A stretch of DNA of 64,000 bases. It comes from Polytrichum commune (Eukaryota > Streptophyta > Polytrichopsida > Polytrichales > Polytrichaceae). The notes beneath the pieces were generated by a model. That model did no database searches and had not been told where the DNA came from. It was given only the letters and a program-made list of their open reading frames with translations. Below are positions 45,642 to 57,559 of this stretch, one piece after another. Each line of letters opens with the position of its first letter. The stretch's first letter is position 1. Position numbers and translations under genes: made by a program. The stretch spans positions 46,185,169 to 46,249,168 of the forward strand of contig OX485806.1 of NCBI GenBank assembly GCA_950295325.1, in the 5' to 3' direction.

Positions 45642-46614
45642 TGTCGCAACCCTTGCTAGGTCCCTTAACAATCTTGCCAATTTTCGTTTCTAGCAAAGGT
45701 TACGAGCGCTAACCATTCGCATTCCGCCATGCTAATGGTTAGCTCCTCTTACCCCGGACCAATAGTTCATAGGAGGGAACCAACCCTCCTACTTTGCTTT
45801 CGGGACTCACCCCTTAATTGGTAACCCATTTCCCCAATGTGGACTTCCATCCATGGAAGTCCAATCCTATGTTGATCATCGCGTTGCCGGAGCAACACTA
45901 CAACAACCCGAACCATACTAGGCAACTATGGCCCCACAATGGGCCAATGCCCATGGAGGCCGTGCCGTTCGGCCTCGGGTGGGTGAGGCCACACCACCTC
46001 ACCCATATAAGCCTCTAGGACTCTACACGGAGCCCCTACCCCACCGCCAACCAACCTCTTGTCTCTCTACCAAGAGTTGGGGCCAAGTGGACATTTTCCC
46101 TTAGCTGCTGGGCCTAGAACCCCCCCAGCAGCTTCAGACCATCATAACTTCCTTGTATGATGTCTGATCATAACAACCAACCACTCCATCCTCATCTACG
46201 CTTCACGTAGATGCCGATGGACTCCTCACTTGCCCCATTCGGGCAAGTCTTGAGGAAGTTATGCCTGTTTGAACCTTGGCAGTCCCGGGAATCACTCCCA
46301 GGCACTGCTGTACCAGGGCGCTGTCCCGGGACAGCGCCCCACTCAAATGGCCATAACTCCTAGCTCACACCTCCGATTGAGGTGTTCTTGAGCTTTCTAG
46401 AATCACCACGCCATGAACTACGCATAGCTCATGGCCTTACCCTTGTGCCTCCTAGTCTTCGTGGGTGGGAGGCGTTCCCAACGCCCGGGGCCCTCACCCA
46501 CACTAGGATCACTTGGGCCCTCTCACCAACGGCGCCACAAGTCCCGGGTGTCACTCCGGGGTCCCCCTTGTGCCCATGGTGTTTCGGGCACTCCTCATGG
46601 AGAGGTGCGCGACA
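45642..46614 (-). repeat. Gypsy 5' LTR (973 bp)
   Basis: Same length and ends as 39567-40539, and I saw no mismatch on reading them together. It carries the 24-bp palindrome at 46316-46339. As the upstream LTR it would drive transcription toward lower coordinates. Confidence 0.95.
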
Positions 46615-46619
46615 AATAA
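46615..46619. other. Target-site duplication AATAA, right of the full gypsy element
   Basis: Matches 39562-39566 and also the duplication around the solo LTR, because the insertion site is shared by descent. Confidence 0.93.
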
Positions 46620-49600
46620 GGATCAAAGTGTTGATTTTGTGGCTAACTGGGTAAGGGGCAGACTTGAATGTGGCTTAGTTAGGTCTTCGATTAGGCTCAA
46701 AGTGTTGATTTTGTGGCTAACTGAGTAAGGGGGCTGACTTCAATGTGGCTTAGTTAGGTCTTGAATTAGGCTCAAAGTGTTGTTTTTCTCGCTAACTGAG
46801 TAAGGGGCAGACTGAAATGTGGCTTAGTTAGGTCTTCCATTAGGCTCAAAGTGTTGTTTTTGTGGCTAACTGAGTAAGGATGCTGACTTAAATGTGGCTT
46901 ACTTAGCTCTTCAATAAGGCTCAAAATGTTGATTTTGTGGCTAACTGAGTAAGGGGGCTGACTTAAATGTGGCTTACTTAGCTCTTCAATAAGGCTCAAA
47001 GTGTTGATTTTGTGGCTAACTGAGTAAGGGGGCTGACTTAAATGTGGCTTAGTTAGGTCTTGAATTAGGCTCAAAGTGTTGTTTTTCTGGCTAACTGAGT
47101 AAGGGGTAGACTTAAATGTGGCTTAGTTAGGTCTTCCATTAGGCTCAAAGTGTTGTTTTTGTGGCTAACTGAGTAAGGATGCTGACTTAAATGTGGCTTA
47201 CGTAGCTCTTCAATAAGGCTCAAAGTGTTGATTTTGTGGCTAACTGAGTAAGGGGGCTGACTTAAATGTGGCTTAGTTAGGTCTTGAATTAGGTTCAAAG
47301 TGTTGTTTTTCTGGCTAACTGAGTAAGGATGCTGACTTAAATGTGGCTTAGTTAGGTCTTCCATTAGGCTCAAAGTGTTGTTTTTCTGGCTAACTGAGTA
47401 AGGGGCAGACTGAAATGTGGCTTAGTTAGGTCTTCCATTAGGCTCAAAGTGTTGTTTTTGTGGCTAACTGAGTAAGGATGCTGACTTAAATGTGGCTTAC
47501 TTAGCTCTTCAATAAGGCTCAAAGTGTTGATTTTGTGGCTAACTGAGTAAGGATGCTGACTTAAATGTGGCTTACTTAGCTCTTCAATAAGGCTCAAAAT
47601 GTTGATTTTGTGGCTAACTGAGTAAGGGGGCTGACTTAAATGTGGCTTACTTAGCTCTTCAATAAGGCTCAAAATGTTGATTTTGTGGCTAACTGAGTAA
47701 GGGGGCTGACTTAAATGTGGCTTACTTAGCTCTTCAATAAGGCTCAAAGTGTTGATTTTGTGGCTAACTGAGTAAGGGGGCTGACTTAAATGTGGCTTAG
47801 TTAGGTCTTGAATTAGGCTCAAAGTGTTGTTTTTCTGGCTAACTGAGTAAGGGGCAGACTGAAATGTGGTTTTGTTAGGTCTTCCATTAGGCTCAAAGTG
47901 TTGTTTTTGTGGCTAACTGAGTAAGGATGCTGACTTCAATGTGGCTTACTTAGCTCTTCAATAAGGCTCAAAGTGTTGATTTTGTGGCTAACTGAGTAAG
48001 GGGGCTGACTTAAATGTGGCTTACTTAGCTCTTGAATTAGGCTCAAAGTGTTGTTTTTCTGGCTAACTGAGTAAGGGGTAGACTTAAATGTGGCTTAGTT
48101 AGGTCTTCCATTAGGCTCAAAGTGTTGTTTTTGTGGCTAACTGAGTAAGGATGCTGACTTAAATGTGGCTTACTTAGCTCTTCAATAAGGCTCAAAGTGT
48201 TGATTTTGTGGCTAACTGGGTAAGGGGCAGACTTGAATGTGGCTTAGTTAGGTCTTCGATTAGGCTCAAAGTGTTGATTTTGTGGCTAACTGAGTAAGGG
48301 GGCTGACTTCAATGTGGCTTAGTTAGGTCTTGAATTAGGCTCAAAGTGTTGTTTTTGTGGCTAACTGAGTAAGGGGCAGACTGAAATGTGGCTTAGTTAG
48401 GTCTTCCATTAGGCTCAAAGTGTTGTTTTTGTGGCTAACTGAGTAAGGATGCGGACTTAAATGTGGCTTACTTAGCTCTTCAATAAGGCTCAAAATGTTG
48501 ATTTTGTGGCTAACTGAGTAAGGGGGCTGACTTAAATGTGGCTTACTTAGCTCTTCAATAAGGCTCAAAGTGTTGATTTTGTGGCTAACTGAGTAAGGGG
48601 GCTGACTTAAATGTGGCTTAGTTAGGTCTTGAATTAGGCTCAAAGTGTTGTTTTTCTGGCTAACTGAGTAAGGGGTAGACTTAAATGTGGCTTAGTTAGG
48701 TCTTCCATTAGGCTCAAAGTGTTGTTTTTGTGGCTAACTGAGTAAGGATGCTGACTTAAATGTGGCTTACGTAGCTCTTCAATAAGGCTCAAAGTGTTGA
48801 TTTTGTGGCTAACTGAGTAAGGGGGCTGACTTAAATGTGGCTTAGTTAGGTCTTGAATTAGGTTCAAAGTGTTGTTTTTCTGGCTAACTGAGTAAGGATG
48901 CTGACTTAAATGTGGCTTAGTTAGGTCTTGAATTAGGCTCAAAGTGTTGTTTTTCTGGCTAACTGAGTAAGGGGTAGACTTAAATGTGGCTTAGTTAGGT
49001 CTTCCATTAGGCTCAAAGTGTTGATTTTGTGGCTAACTGAGTAAGGGGGCTGACTTAAATGTGGCTTAGTTAGGTCTTGAATTAGGCTCAAAGTGTTGTT
49101 TTTCTGGCTAACTGAGTAAGGGGCAGACTGAAATGTGGTTTTGTTAGGTCTTCCATTAGGCTCAAAGTGTTGTTTTTGTGGCTAACTGAGTAAGGATGCT
49201 GACTTAAATGTGGCTTACTTAGCTCTTCAATAAGGCTCAAAGTGTTGATTTTGTGGCTAACTGAGTAAGGGGGCTGACTTAAATGTGGCTTACTTAGCTC
49301 TTCAATAAGGCTCAAATTGTTGTTTTTCTGGCTAACTAAGTAAGGGGCAGACTGAAATGTGGTTTTGTTAGGTCTTCCATTAGGCTCAAAGTGTTGTCTT
49401 TGTGGCTAACTAAGTAAGGATGCTGACTTAAATGTGGCTTACTTAGCTCTTCAATAAGGCTCAAAGTGTTGATTTTGTGGCTAACTGAGTAAGGGGGCTG
49501 ACTTAAATGTGGCTTACTTAGATCGTCAATAAGGCTCAAAGTGTTGTTTTTGTGGCTAACTTAGTAAGGGGGCTGACTTAAATGTGGCTTAGTTAGGTCT

Positions 49601-52600
49601 TCCATTAGGCTCAAAGTGTTGATTTTGTGGCTAACTGAGTAAGGGGGCTGACTTAAATGTGGCTTAGTTAGGTCTTGAATTAGGCTCAAAGTGTTGTTTT
49701 TCTGGCTAACTGAGTAAGGGGCAGACTGAAATGTGGTTTTGTTAGGTCTTCCATTAGGCTCAAAGTGTTGTTTTTGTGGCTAACTGAGTAAGGATGCTGA
49801 CTTCAATGTGGCTTACTTAGCTCTTCAATAAGGCTCAAAGTGTTGATTTTGTGGCTAACTGAGTAAGGGGGCTGACTTAAATGTGGCTTACTTAGATCGT
49901 CAATAAGGCTCAAAGTGTTGTTTTTGTGGCTAACTTAGTAAGGGGGCTGACTTAAATGTGGCTTAGTTAGGTCTTCCATTAGGCTCAAAGTGTTGATTTT
50001 GTGGCTAACTGAGTAAGGGGGCTGACTTAAATGTGGCTTACTTGGCTCTTCAATAAGGCTCAAAGTGTTGTTTTTCTGGCTAACTGAGTAAGGGGCAGAC
50101 TTAAATGTGGCTTAGTTAGGTCTTCCATTGGGCTCAAAGTGTTGATTTTGTGGCTAACTGAGTAAGGGGGCTGACTTAAATGTGGCTTAGTTAGGTCTTG
50201 AATTAGGTTCAAAGTGTTGTTTTTCTGGCTAACTGAGTAAGGATGCTGACTTAAATGTGGCTTAGTTAGGTCTTCCATTAGGCTCAAAGTGTTGTTTTTC
50301 TGGCTAACTGAGTAAGGGGCAGACTGAAATGTGGCTTAGTTAGGTCTTCCATTAGGCTCAAAGTGTTGTTTTTGTGGCTAACTGAGTAAGGATGCTGACT
50401 TAAATGTGGCTTACTTAGCTCTTCAATAAGGCTCAAAGTGTTGATTTTGTGGCTAACTGAGTAAGGGGGCTGACTTAAATGTGGCTTACTTAGCTCTTCA
50501 ATAAGGCTCAAAGTGTTGTTTTTGTGGCTAACTTAGTAAGGGGGCTGACTTAAATGTGGCTTAGTTAGGTCTTCCATTAGGCTCAAAGTGTTGATTTTGT
50601 GGCTAACTGAGTAAGGGGGCTGACTTAAATGTGGCTTACTTGTCTCTTCAATAAGGCTGAAAGTGTTGTTTTTCTGGCTAACTGAGTAAGGGGCAGACTT
50701 AAATGTGGCTTACTTAGCTCTTCCATTAGGCTCAAAATGTTGATTTTGTGGCTAACTGAATAAGGGGGCTGACTTGAATGTGGCCTAGTTAGGTCTTCCA
50801 TTAGGCTCAAAGTGTTGTTTTTCTGGCTAACTGAGTAAGGGGCAGACTGAAATGTGGCTTAGTTAGGTCTTCCATTAGGCTCAAAGTGTTGTTTTTGTGG
50901 CTAACTGAGTAAGGATGCTGACTTAAATGTGGCTTACGTAGCTCTTCAATAAGGCTCAAAGTGTTGATTTTGTGGCTAACTGAGTAAGGGGGCTGACTTA
51001 AATGTGGCTTAGTTAGGTCTTGAATTAGGTTCAAAGTGTTGTTTTTCTGGCTAACTGAGTAAGGATGCTGACTTAAATGTGGCTTAGTTAGGTCTTGAAT
51101 TAGGTTCAAAGTGTTGTTTTTCTGGCTAACTGAGTAAGGATGCTGACTTAAATGTGGCTTAGTTAGGTCTTCCATTAGGCTCAAAGTGTTGTTTTTCTGG
51201 CTAACTGAGTAAGGGGCAGACTGAAATGTGGCTTAGTTAGGTCTTCCATTAGGCTCAAAGTGTTGTTTTTGTGGCTAACTGAGTAAGGATGCTGACTTAA
51301 ATGTGGCTTACTTAGCTCTTCAATAAGGCTCAAAGTGTTGATTTTGTGGCTAATTGAGTAAGGATGCTGACTTAAATGTGGCTTACTTAGCTCTTCAATA
51401 AGGCTCAAAATGTTGATTTTGTGGCTAACTGAGTAAGGGGGCTGACTTAAATGTGGCTTACTTAGCTCTTCAATAAGGCTCAAAATGTTGATTTTGTGGC
51501 TAACTGAGTAAGGGGGCTGACTTAAATGTGGCTTACTTAGCTCTTCAATAAGGCTCAAAGTGTTGATTTTGTGGCTAACTGAGTAAGGGGGCTGACTTAA
51601 ATGTGGCTTAGTTAGGTCTTGAATTAGGCTCAAAGTGTTGTTTTTCTGGCTAACTGAGTAAGGGGCAGACTGAAATGTGGTTTTGTTAGGTCTTCCATTA
51701 GGCTCAAAGTGTTGTTTTTGTAGCTAACTGAGTAAGGATGCTGACTTAAATGTGGCTTACTTAGCTCTTCAATAAGGCTCAAAGTGTTGATTTTGTGGCT
51801 AACTGAGTAAGGGGGCTGACTTAAATGTGGCTTACTTAGCTCTTCAATAAGGCTCAAATTGTTGTTTTTCTGGCTAACTAAGTAAGGGGCAGACTGAAAT
51901 GTGGTTTTGTTAGGTCTTCCATTAGGCTCAAAGTGTTGTCTTTGTGGCTAACTAAGTAAGGATGCTGACTTAAATGTGGCTTACTTAGCTCTTCAATAAG
52001 GCTCAAAGTGTTGATTTTGTGGCTAACTGAGTAAGGGGGCTGACTTAAATGTGGCTTACTTAGATCTTCAATAAGGCTCAAAGTGTTGTTTTTGTGGCTA
52101 ACTTAGTAAGGGGGCTGACTTAAATGTGGCTTAGTTAGGTCTTCCATTAGGCTCAAAGTGTTGATTTTGTGGCTAACTGAGTAAGGGGGCTGACTTAAAT
52201 GTGGCTTACTTGGCTCTTCAATAAGGCTGAAAGTGTTGTTTTTCTGGCTAACTGAGTAAGGGGCAGACTTAAATGTGGCTTAGTTAGGTCTTCCATTAGG
52301 CTCAAAGTGTTGATTTTGTGGCTAACTGAGTAAGGGGGCTGACTTAAATGTGGCTTAGTTAGGTCTTGAATTAGGTTCAAAGTGTTGTTTTTCTGGCTAA
52401 CTGAGTAAGGATGCTGACTTAAATGTGGCTTAGTTAGGTCTTCCATTAGGCTCAAAGTGTTGTTTTTCTGGCTAACTGAGTAAGGGGCAGACTGAAATGT
52501 GGCTTAGTTAGGTCTTCCATTAGGCTCAAAGTGTTGATTTTGTGGCTAACTGAGTAAGGATGCTGACTTAAATGTGGCTTACTTAGCTCTTCAATAAGGC

Positions 52601-55600
52601 TCAAAGTGTTGATTTTGTGGCTAACTGAGTAAGGGGGCTGACTTAAATGTGGCTTACTTAGCTCTTCAATAAGGCTCAAAGTGTTGTTTTTGTGGCTAAC
52701 TTAGTAAGGGGGCTGACTTAAATGTGGCTTAGTTAGGTCTTCCATTAGGCTCAAAGTGTTGATTTTGTGGCTAACTGAGTAAGGGGGCTGACTTAAATGT
52801 GGCTTACTTGGCTCTTCAATAAGGCTGAAAGTGTTGTTTTTCTGGCTAACTGAGTAAGGGGCAGACTTAAATGTGGCTTACTTAGCTCTTCCATTAGGCT
52901 CAAAATGTTGATTTTGTGGCTAACTGAATAAGGGGGCTGACTTGAATGTGGCCTAGTTAGGTCTTCCATTAGGCTCAAAGTGTTGTTTTTCTGGCTAACT
53001 AAGTAAGGGGCAGACTGAAATGTGGCTTAGTTAGGTCTTCCATTAGGCTCAAAGTGTTGTTTTTGTGGCTAACTGAGTAAGGATGCTGACTTAAATGTGG
53101 CTTACTTAGCTCTTCAATAAGGCTCAAAGTGTTGATTTTGTGGCTAACTGAGTAAGGGGGCTGACTTAAATGTGGCTTACTTAGCTCTTCAATAAGGCTC
53201 AAAGTGTTGTTTTTGTGGCTAACTGAGTAAGAATGCTGACTTAAATGTGGCTTATTTAGCTCTTCAGTAAGGCTCAAAGTGTTGATTTTGTGGCTAACTG
53301 AGTAAGGGGGCTGACTTAAATGTGGCTTACTTAGCTCTTCAATAAGGCTCAAAGTGTTGATTTTGTGGCTAACTGAGTAAGGGGTTGACTTAAATGTGGT
53401 TTTGTTAGGTCTTCCATTAGGCTCAAAGTGTTGTTTTTGTGGCTAACTGAGTAAGGATGCTGACTTAAATGTGGCTTACTTAGCTCTTCAATAAGGGTCA
53501 AAATGTTGATTTTGTGGCTAACTGAGTAAGGGGGCTGACTTAAATGTGGCTTACTTAGCTCTTCAATAAGGCTCAAAGTGTTGATTTTGTGGCTAACTGA
53601 GTAAGGGGGCTGACTTAAATGTGGCTTACTTAGCTCTTGAATTAGGCTCAAAGTGTTGTTTTTCTGGCTAACTGAGTAAGGGGCAGACTTAAATGTGGCT
53701 TAGTTAGGTCTTCCATTAGGCTCAAAGTGTTGTTTTTCTAGCTAACTGAGTGAGGGGCAGACTTGAATGTGGCCTAGTTAGGTCTTCCATTAGGCTCAAA
53801 GTGTTGTTTTTCTGGCTAACTGAGTAAGGGGCAGACTGAAATGTGGCTTAGTTAGGTCTTCCATTAGGCTCAAAGTGTTGTTTTTGTGGCTAACTGAGTA
53901 AGGATGCTGACTCAAATGTGGCTTACTTAGCTCTTCAATAAGGCTCAAAGTGTTGTTTTTCTGGGTAACTTAGTAAGGATGCTGACTTAAATGTGGCTTA
54001 TATAGCTCTTCAATAAGGCTCAAAGTGTTGTTTTTCTGGCTAACTGAGTAAGGGGCAGACTGAAATGTGGTTTTGTTAGGTCTTCCATTAGGCTCAAAGT
54101 GTTGTTTTTGTGGCTAACTGAGTAAGGATGCAGACTTAAATGTGCCTTAGTTAGGTCTTCCATTAGGCTCAAAGTGTTGTTTTTCTGGCTAACTGAGTGA
54201 GGGGCAGACTTGAATGTGGCCTAGTTAGGTCTTCCATTAGGCTCAAAGTGTTGTTTTTCTGGCTAACTGAGTAAGGGGCAGACTGAAATGTGGCTTAGTT
54301 AGGTCTTCCATTAGGCTCAAAGTGTTGTTTTTGTGGCTAACTGAGTAAGGATGCTGACTCAAATGTGGCTTACTTAGCTCTTCAATAAGGCTCAAAGTGT
54401 TGTTTTTCTGGCTAACTGAGTAAGGGGCAGACTGAAATGTGGTTTTGTTAGGTCTTCCATTAGGCTCAAAGTGTTGTTTTTGTGGCTAACTGAGTAAGGA
54501 TGCTGACTTAAATGTGGCTTACTTAGCTCTTCAATAAGGCTCAAAGTGTTGATTTTGTGGCTAACTGAGTAAGGGGGCTGACTTAAATGTGGCTTACTTA
54601 GCTCTTCAATAAGGCTCAAAGTGTTGTTTTTCTGGCTAACTGAGTAAGGGGCTGACTTAAATGTGGTTTTGTTAGGTCTTCCATTAGGCTCAAAGTGTTG
54701 TTTTTGTGGCTAACTGAGTAAGGATGCTGACTTAAATGTGGCTTACTTAGCTCTTCAATAAGGGTCAAAATGTTGATTTTGTGGCTAACTGAGTAAGGGG
54801 GCTGACTTAAATGTGGCTTACTTAGCTCTTCAATAAGGCTCAAAGTGTTGATTTTGTGGCGAACTGAGTAAGGGGGCTGACTTTAATGTGGCTTACATAG
54901 CTCTTCAATAAGGCTCAAAGTGTTGTTTTTCTAGCTAACTGAGTAAGGGGCAGACTGAAATGTGGCTTAGTTAGGTCTTACATTAGGCTCAAAGTGTTGT
55001 TTTTGTGGCTAACTGAGTAAGGATGCTGACTTAAATGTGGCTTACTTAGCTCTTCAATAAGGCTCAAAGTGTTGATTTTGTAGCTAACTGAGTAAGGGGG
55101 TTGACTTAAATGTGGCTTACTTAGCTCTTCAATAAGGCTCAAAGTGTTGTTTTTCTGGCTAACTGAGTAAGGGGCCTGACTTAAATGTGGCTTACTTCGC
55201 TCTTCCATTAGGCTCAAAGTGTTGTTTTTGTGGCTAACTGAGTAAGGATGCTGACTTAAATGTGGCTTACTTAGCTCTTCAATAAGGCTCAAAATGTTGA
55301 TTTTGTGGCTAACTGAGTAAGGGGGCTGACTTAAATGTGGCTTACTTAGCTCTTCAATAAGGCTCAAAGTGTTGATTTTGTGGCTAACTGAGTAAGGGGG
55401 CTGACTTAAATGTGGCTTACTTAGCTCTTGAATTAGGCTCAAAGTGTTGTTTTTCTGGCTAACTGAGTAAGGGGCAGACTCAAATGTGGCTTAGTTAGGT
55501 CTTCCATTAGGCTCAAAGTGTTGTTTTTCTAGCTAACTGAGTGAGGGGCAGACTTGAATGTGGCCTAGTTAGGTCTTCCATTAGGCTCAAAGTGTTGTTT

Positions 55601-57559
55601 TTCTGGCTAACTAAGTAAGGGGCAGACTGAAATGTGGCTTAGTTAGGTCTTCCATTAGGCTCAAAGTGTTGTTTTTGTGGCTAACTGAGTAAGGATGCTG
55701 ACTCAAATGTGGCTTACTTAGCTCTTCAATAAGGCTCAAAGTGTTGTTTTTCTGGGTAACTTAGTAAGGATGCTGACTTAAATGTGGCTTAGATAGCTCT
55801 TCAATAAGGCTCAAAGTGTTGTTTTTCTAGCTAACTGAGTAAGGGGGCTGACTTAAATGTGGCTTACTTAGCTCTTGAATTAGGCTCAAAGTGTTGTTTT
55901 TCTGGCTAACTGAGTAAGGGGCAGAGTTAAATGTGGCTTAGTTAGGTCTTCCATTAGGCTCAAAGTGTTGTTTTTCTAGCTAACTGAGTAAGGGGCAGAC
56001 TGAAATATGGTTTTGTTAGGTCTTCCATTAGGCTCAAAGTGTTGTTTTTGTGGCTAACTGAGTAAGGATGCAGACTTAAATGTGCCTTAGTTAGGTCTTC
56101 CATTAGGCTCAAAGTGTTGTTTTTCTGGCTAACTGAGTGAGGGGCAGACTTGAATGTGGCCTAGTTAGGTCTTCCATTAGGCTCAAAGTGTTGTTTTTCT
56201 GGCTAACTGAGTAAGGGGCAGACTGAAATGTGGCTTAGTTAGGTCTTCCATTAGGCTCAAAGTGTTGTTTTTGTGGCTAACTGAGTAAGGATGCTGACTC
56301 AAATGTGGCTTACTTAGCTCTTCAATAAGGCTCAAAGTGTTGTTTTTCTGGCTAACTGAGTAAGGGGCAGACTTAAATGTGGTTTTGTTAGGTCTTCCAT
56401 TAGGCTCAAAGTGTTGTTTTTGTGGCTAACTGAGTAAGGATGCTGACTTAAATGTGGCTTACTTAGCTCTTCAATAAGGCTCAAAATGTTGATTTTGTGG
56501 CTAACTGAGTAAGGGGGCTGACTTAAATGTGGCTTACTTAGCTCTTCAATAAGGCTCAAAGTGTTGATTTTGTGGCTAACTGAGTAAGGGGGCTGACTTA
56601 AATGTGGCTTACTTAGCTCTTGAATTAGGCTCAAAGTGTTGTTTTTCTGGCTAACTGAGTAAGGGGCAGACTTAAATGTGGCTTAGTTAGGTCTTCCATT
56701 AGGCTCAAAGTGTTGTTTTTCTGGCTAACTGAGTGAGGGGCAGACTTGAATGTGGCCTAGTTAGGTCTTCCATTAGGCTCAAAGTGTTGTTTTTCTGGCT
56801 AACTGAGTAAGGGGCAGACTGAAATGTGGCTTAGTTAGGTCTTCCATTAGGCTCAAAGTGTTGTTTTTGTGGCTAACTGAGTAAGGATGCTGACTCAAAT
56901 GTGGCTTACTTAGCTCTTCAATAAGGCTCAAAGTGTTGTTTTTCTGGCTAACTGAGTAAGGGGCAGACTGAAATGTGGTTTTGTTAGGTCTTCCATTAGG
57001 CTCAAAGTGTTGTTTTTGTGGCTAACTGAGTAAGGATGCTGACTTAAATGTGGCTTACTTAGCTCTTCAATAAGGCTCAAAATGTTGATTTTGTGGCTAA
57101 CTGAGTAAGGGGGTTGACTTAAATGTGGCTTACTTAGCTCTTCAATAAGGCTCAAAGTGTTGATTTTGTGGCTAACTGAGTAAGGGGGCTGACTTAAATG
57201 TGGCTTACTTAGCTCTTCAATAAGGCTCAAAGTGTTGTTTTTGTGGCTAACTGAGTAAGGGGGCTAACTTAAATGTGGCTTACTTAGCTCTTTAATAAGC
57301 CTCAAAGTGTTGATTTTGTGGCTAACTGAGTAAGGGGCAGACTTAAATGTGGCTTAGTTAGGTCTTCCATTAGGCTCAAAGTGTTGTTTTTGTGGCTAAC
57401 TGAGTAAGGGGGCTGACTTCAATGTGGCTTACTTAGCTCTTCAATAAGGCTCAAAGTGTTGTTTTTGTGGCTAACTGAGTAAGGGGCAGACTGAAATGTG
57501 GCTTAGTTAGGTCTTCCATTAGGCTCAAAGTGTTGTTTTTGTGGCTAACTGAGTAAGGA

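Larger units (their letters stand above)
39567..46614 (-). mobile_element. Ty3/gypsy chromovirus, full length but coding-defective, 7048 bp
   Basis: Two 973-bp LTRs (39567-40539 and 45642-46614) flank a 5.1-kb internal region on the minus strand. The primer-binding site and polypurine tract are intact, and a 5-bp target duplication AATAA flanks the element. Fragments in the order gag, protease, (RT), RNase H, integrase, chromodomain identify a Ty3/gypsy chromovirus. No long frame survives: stops and frameshifts are scattered throughout, the RT core is missing, and part of RNase H is triplicated. I saw no difference between the two LTRs. It therefore looks like a non-autonomous copy recently mobilised by enzymes from a relative. 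Confidence 0.95.
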
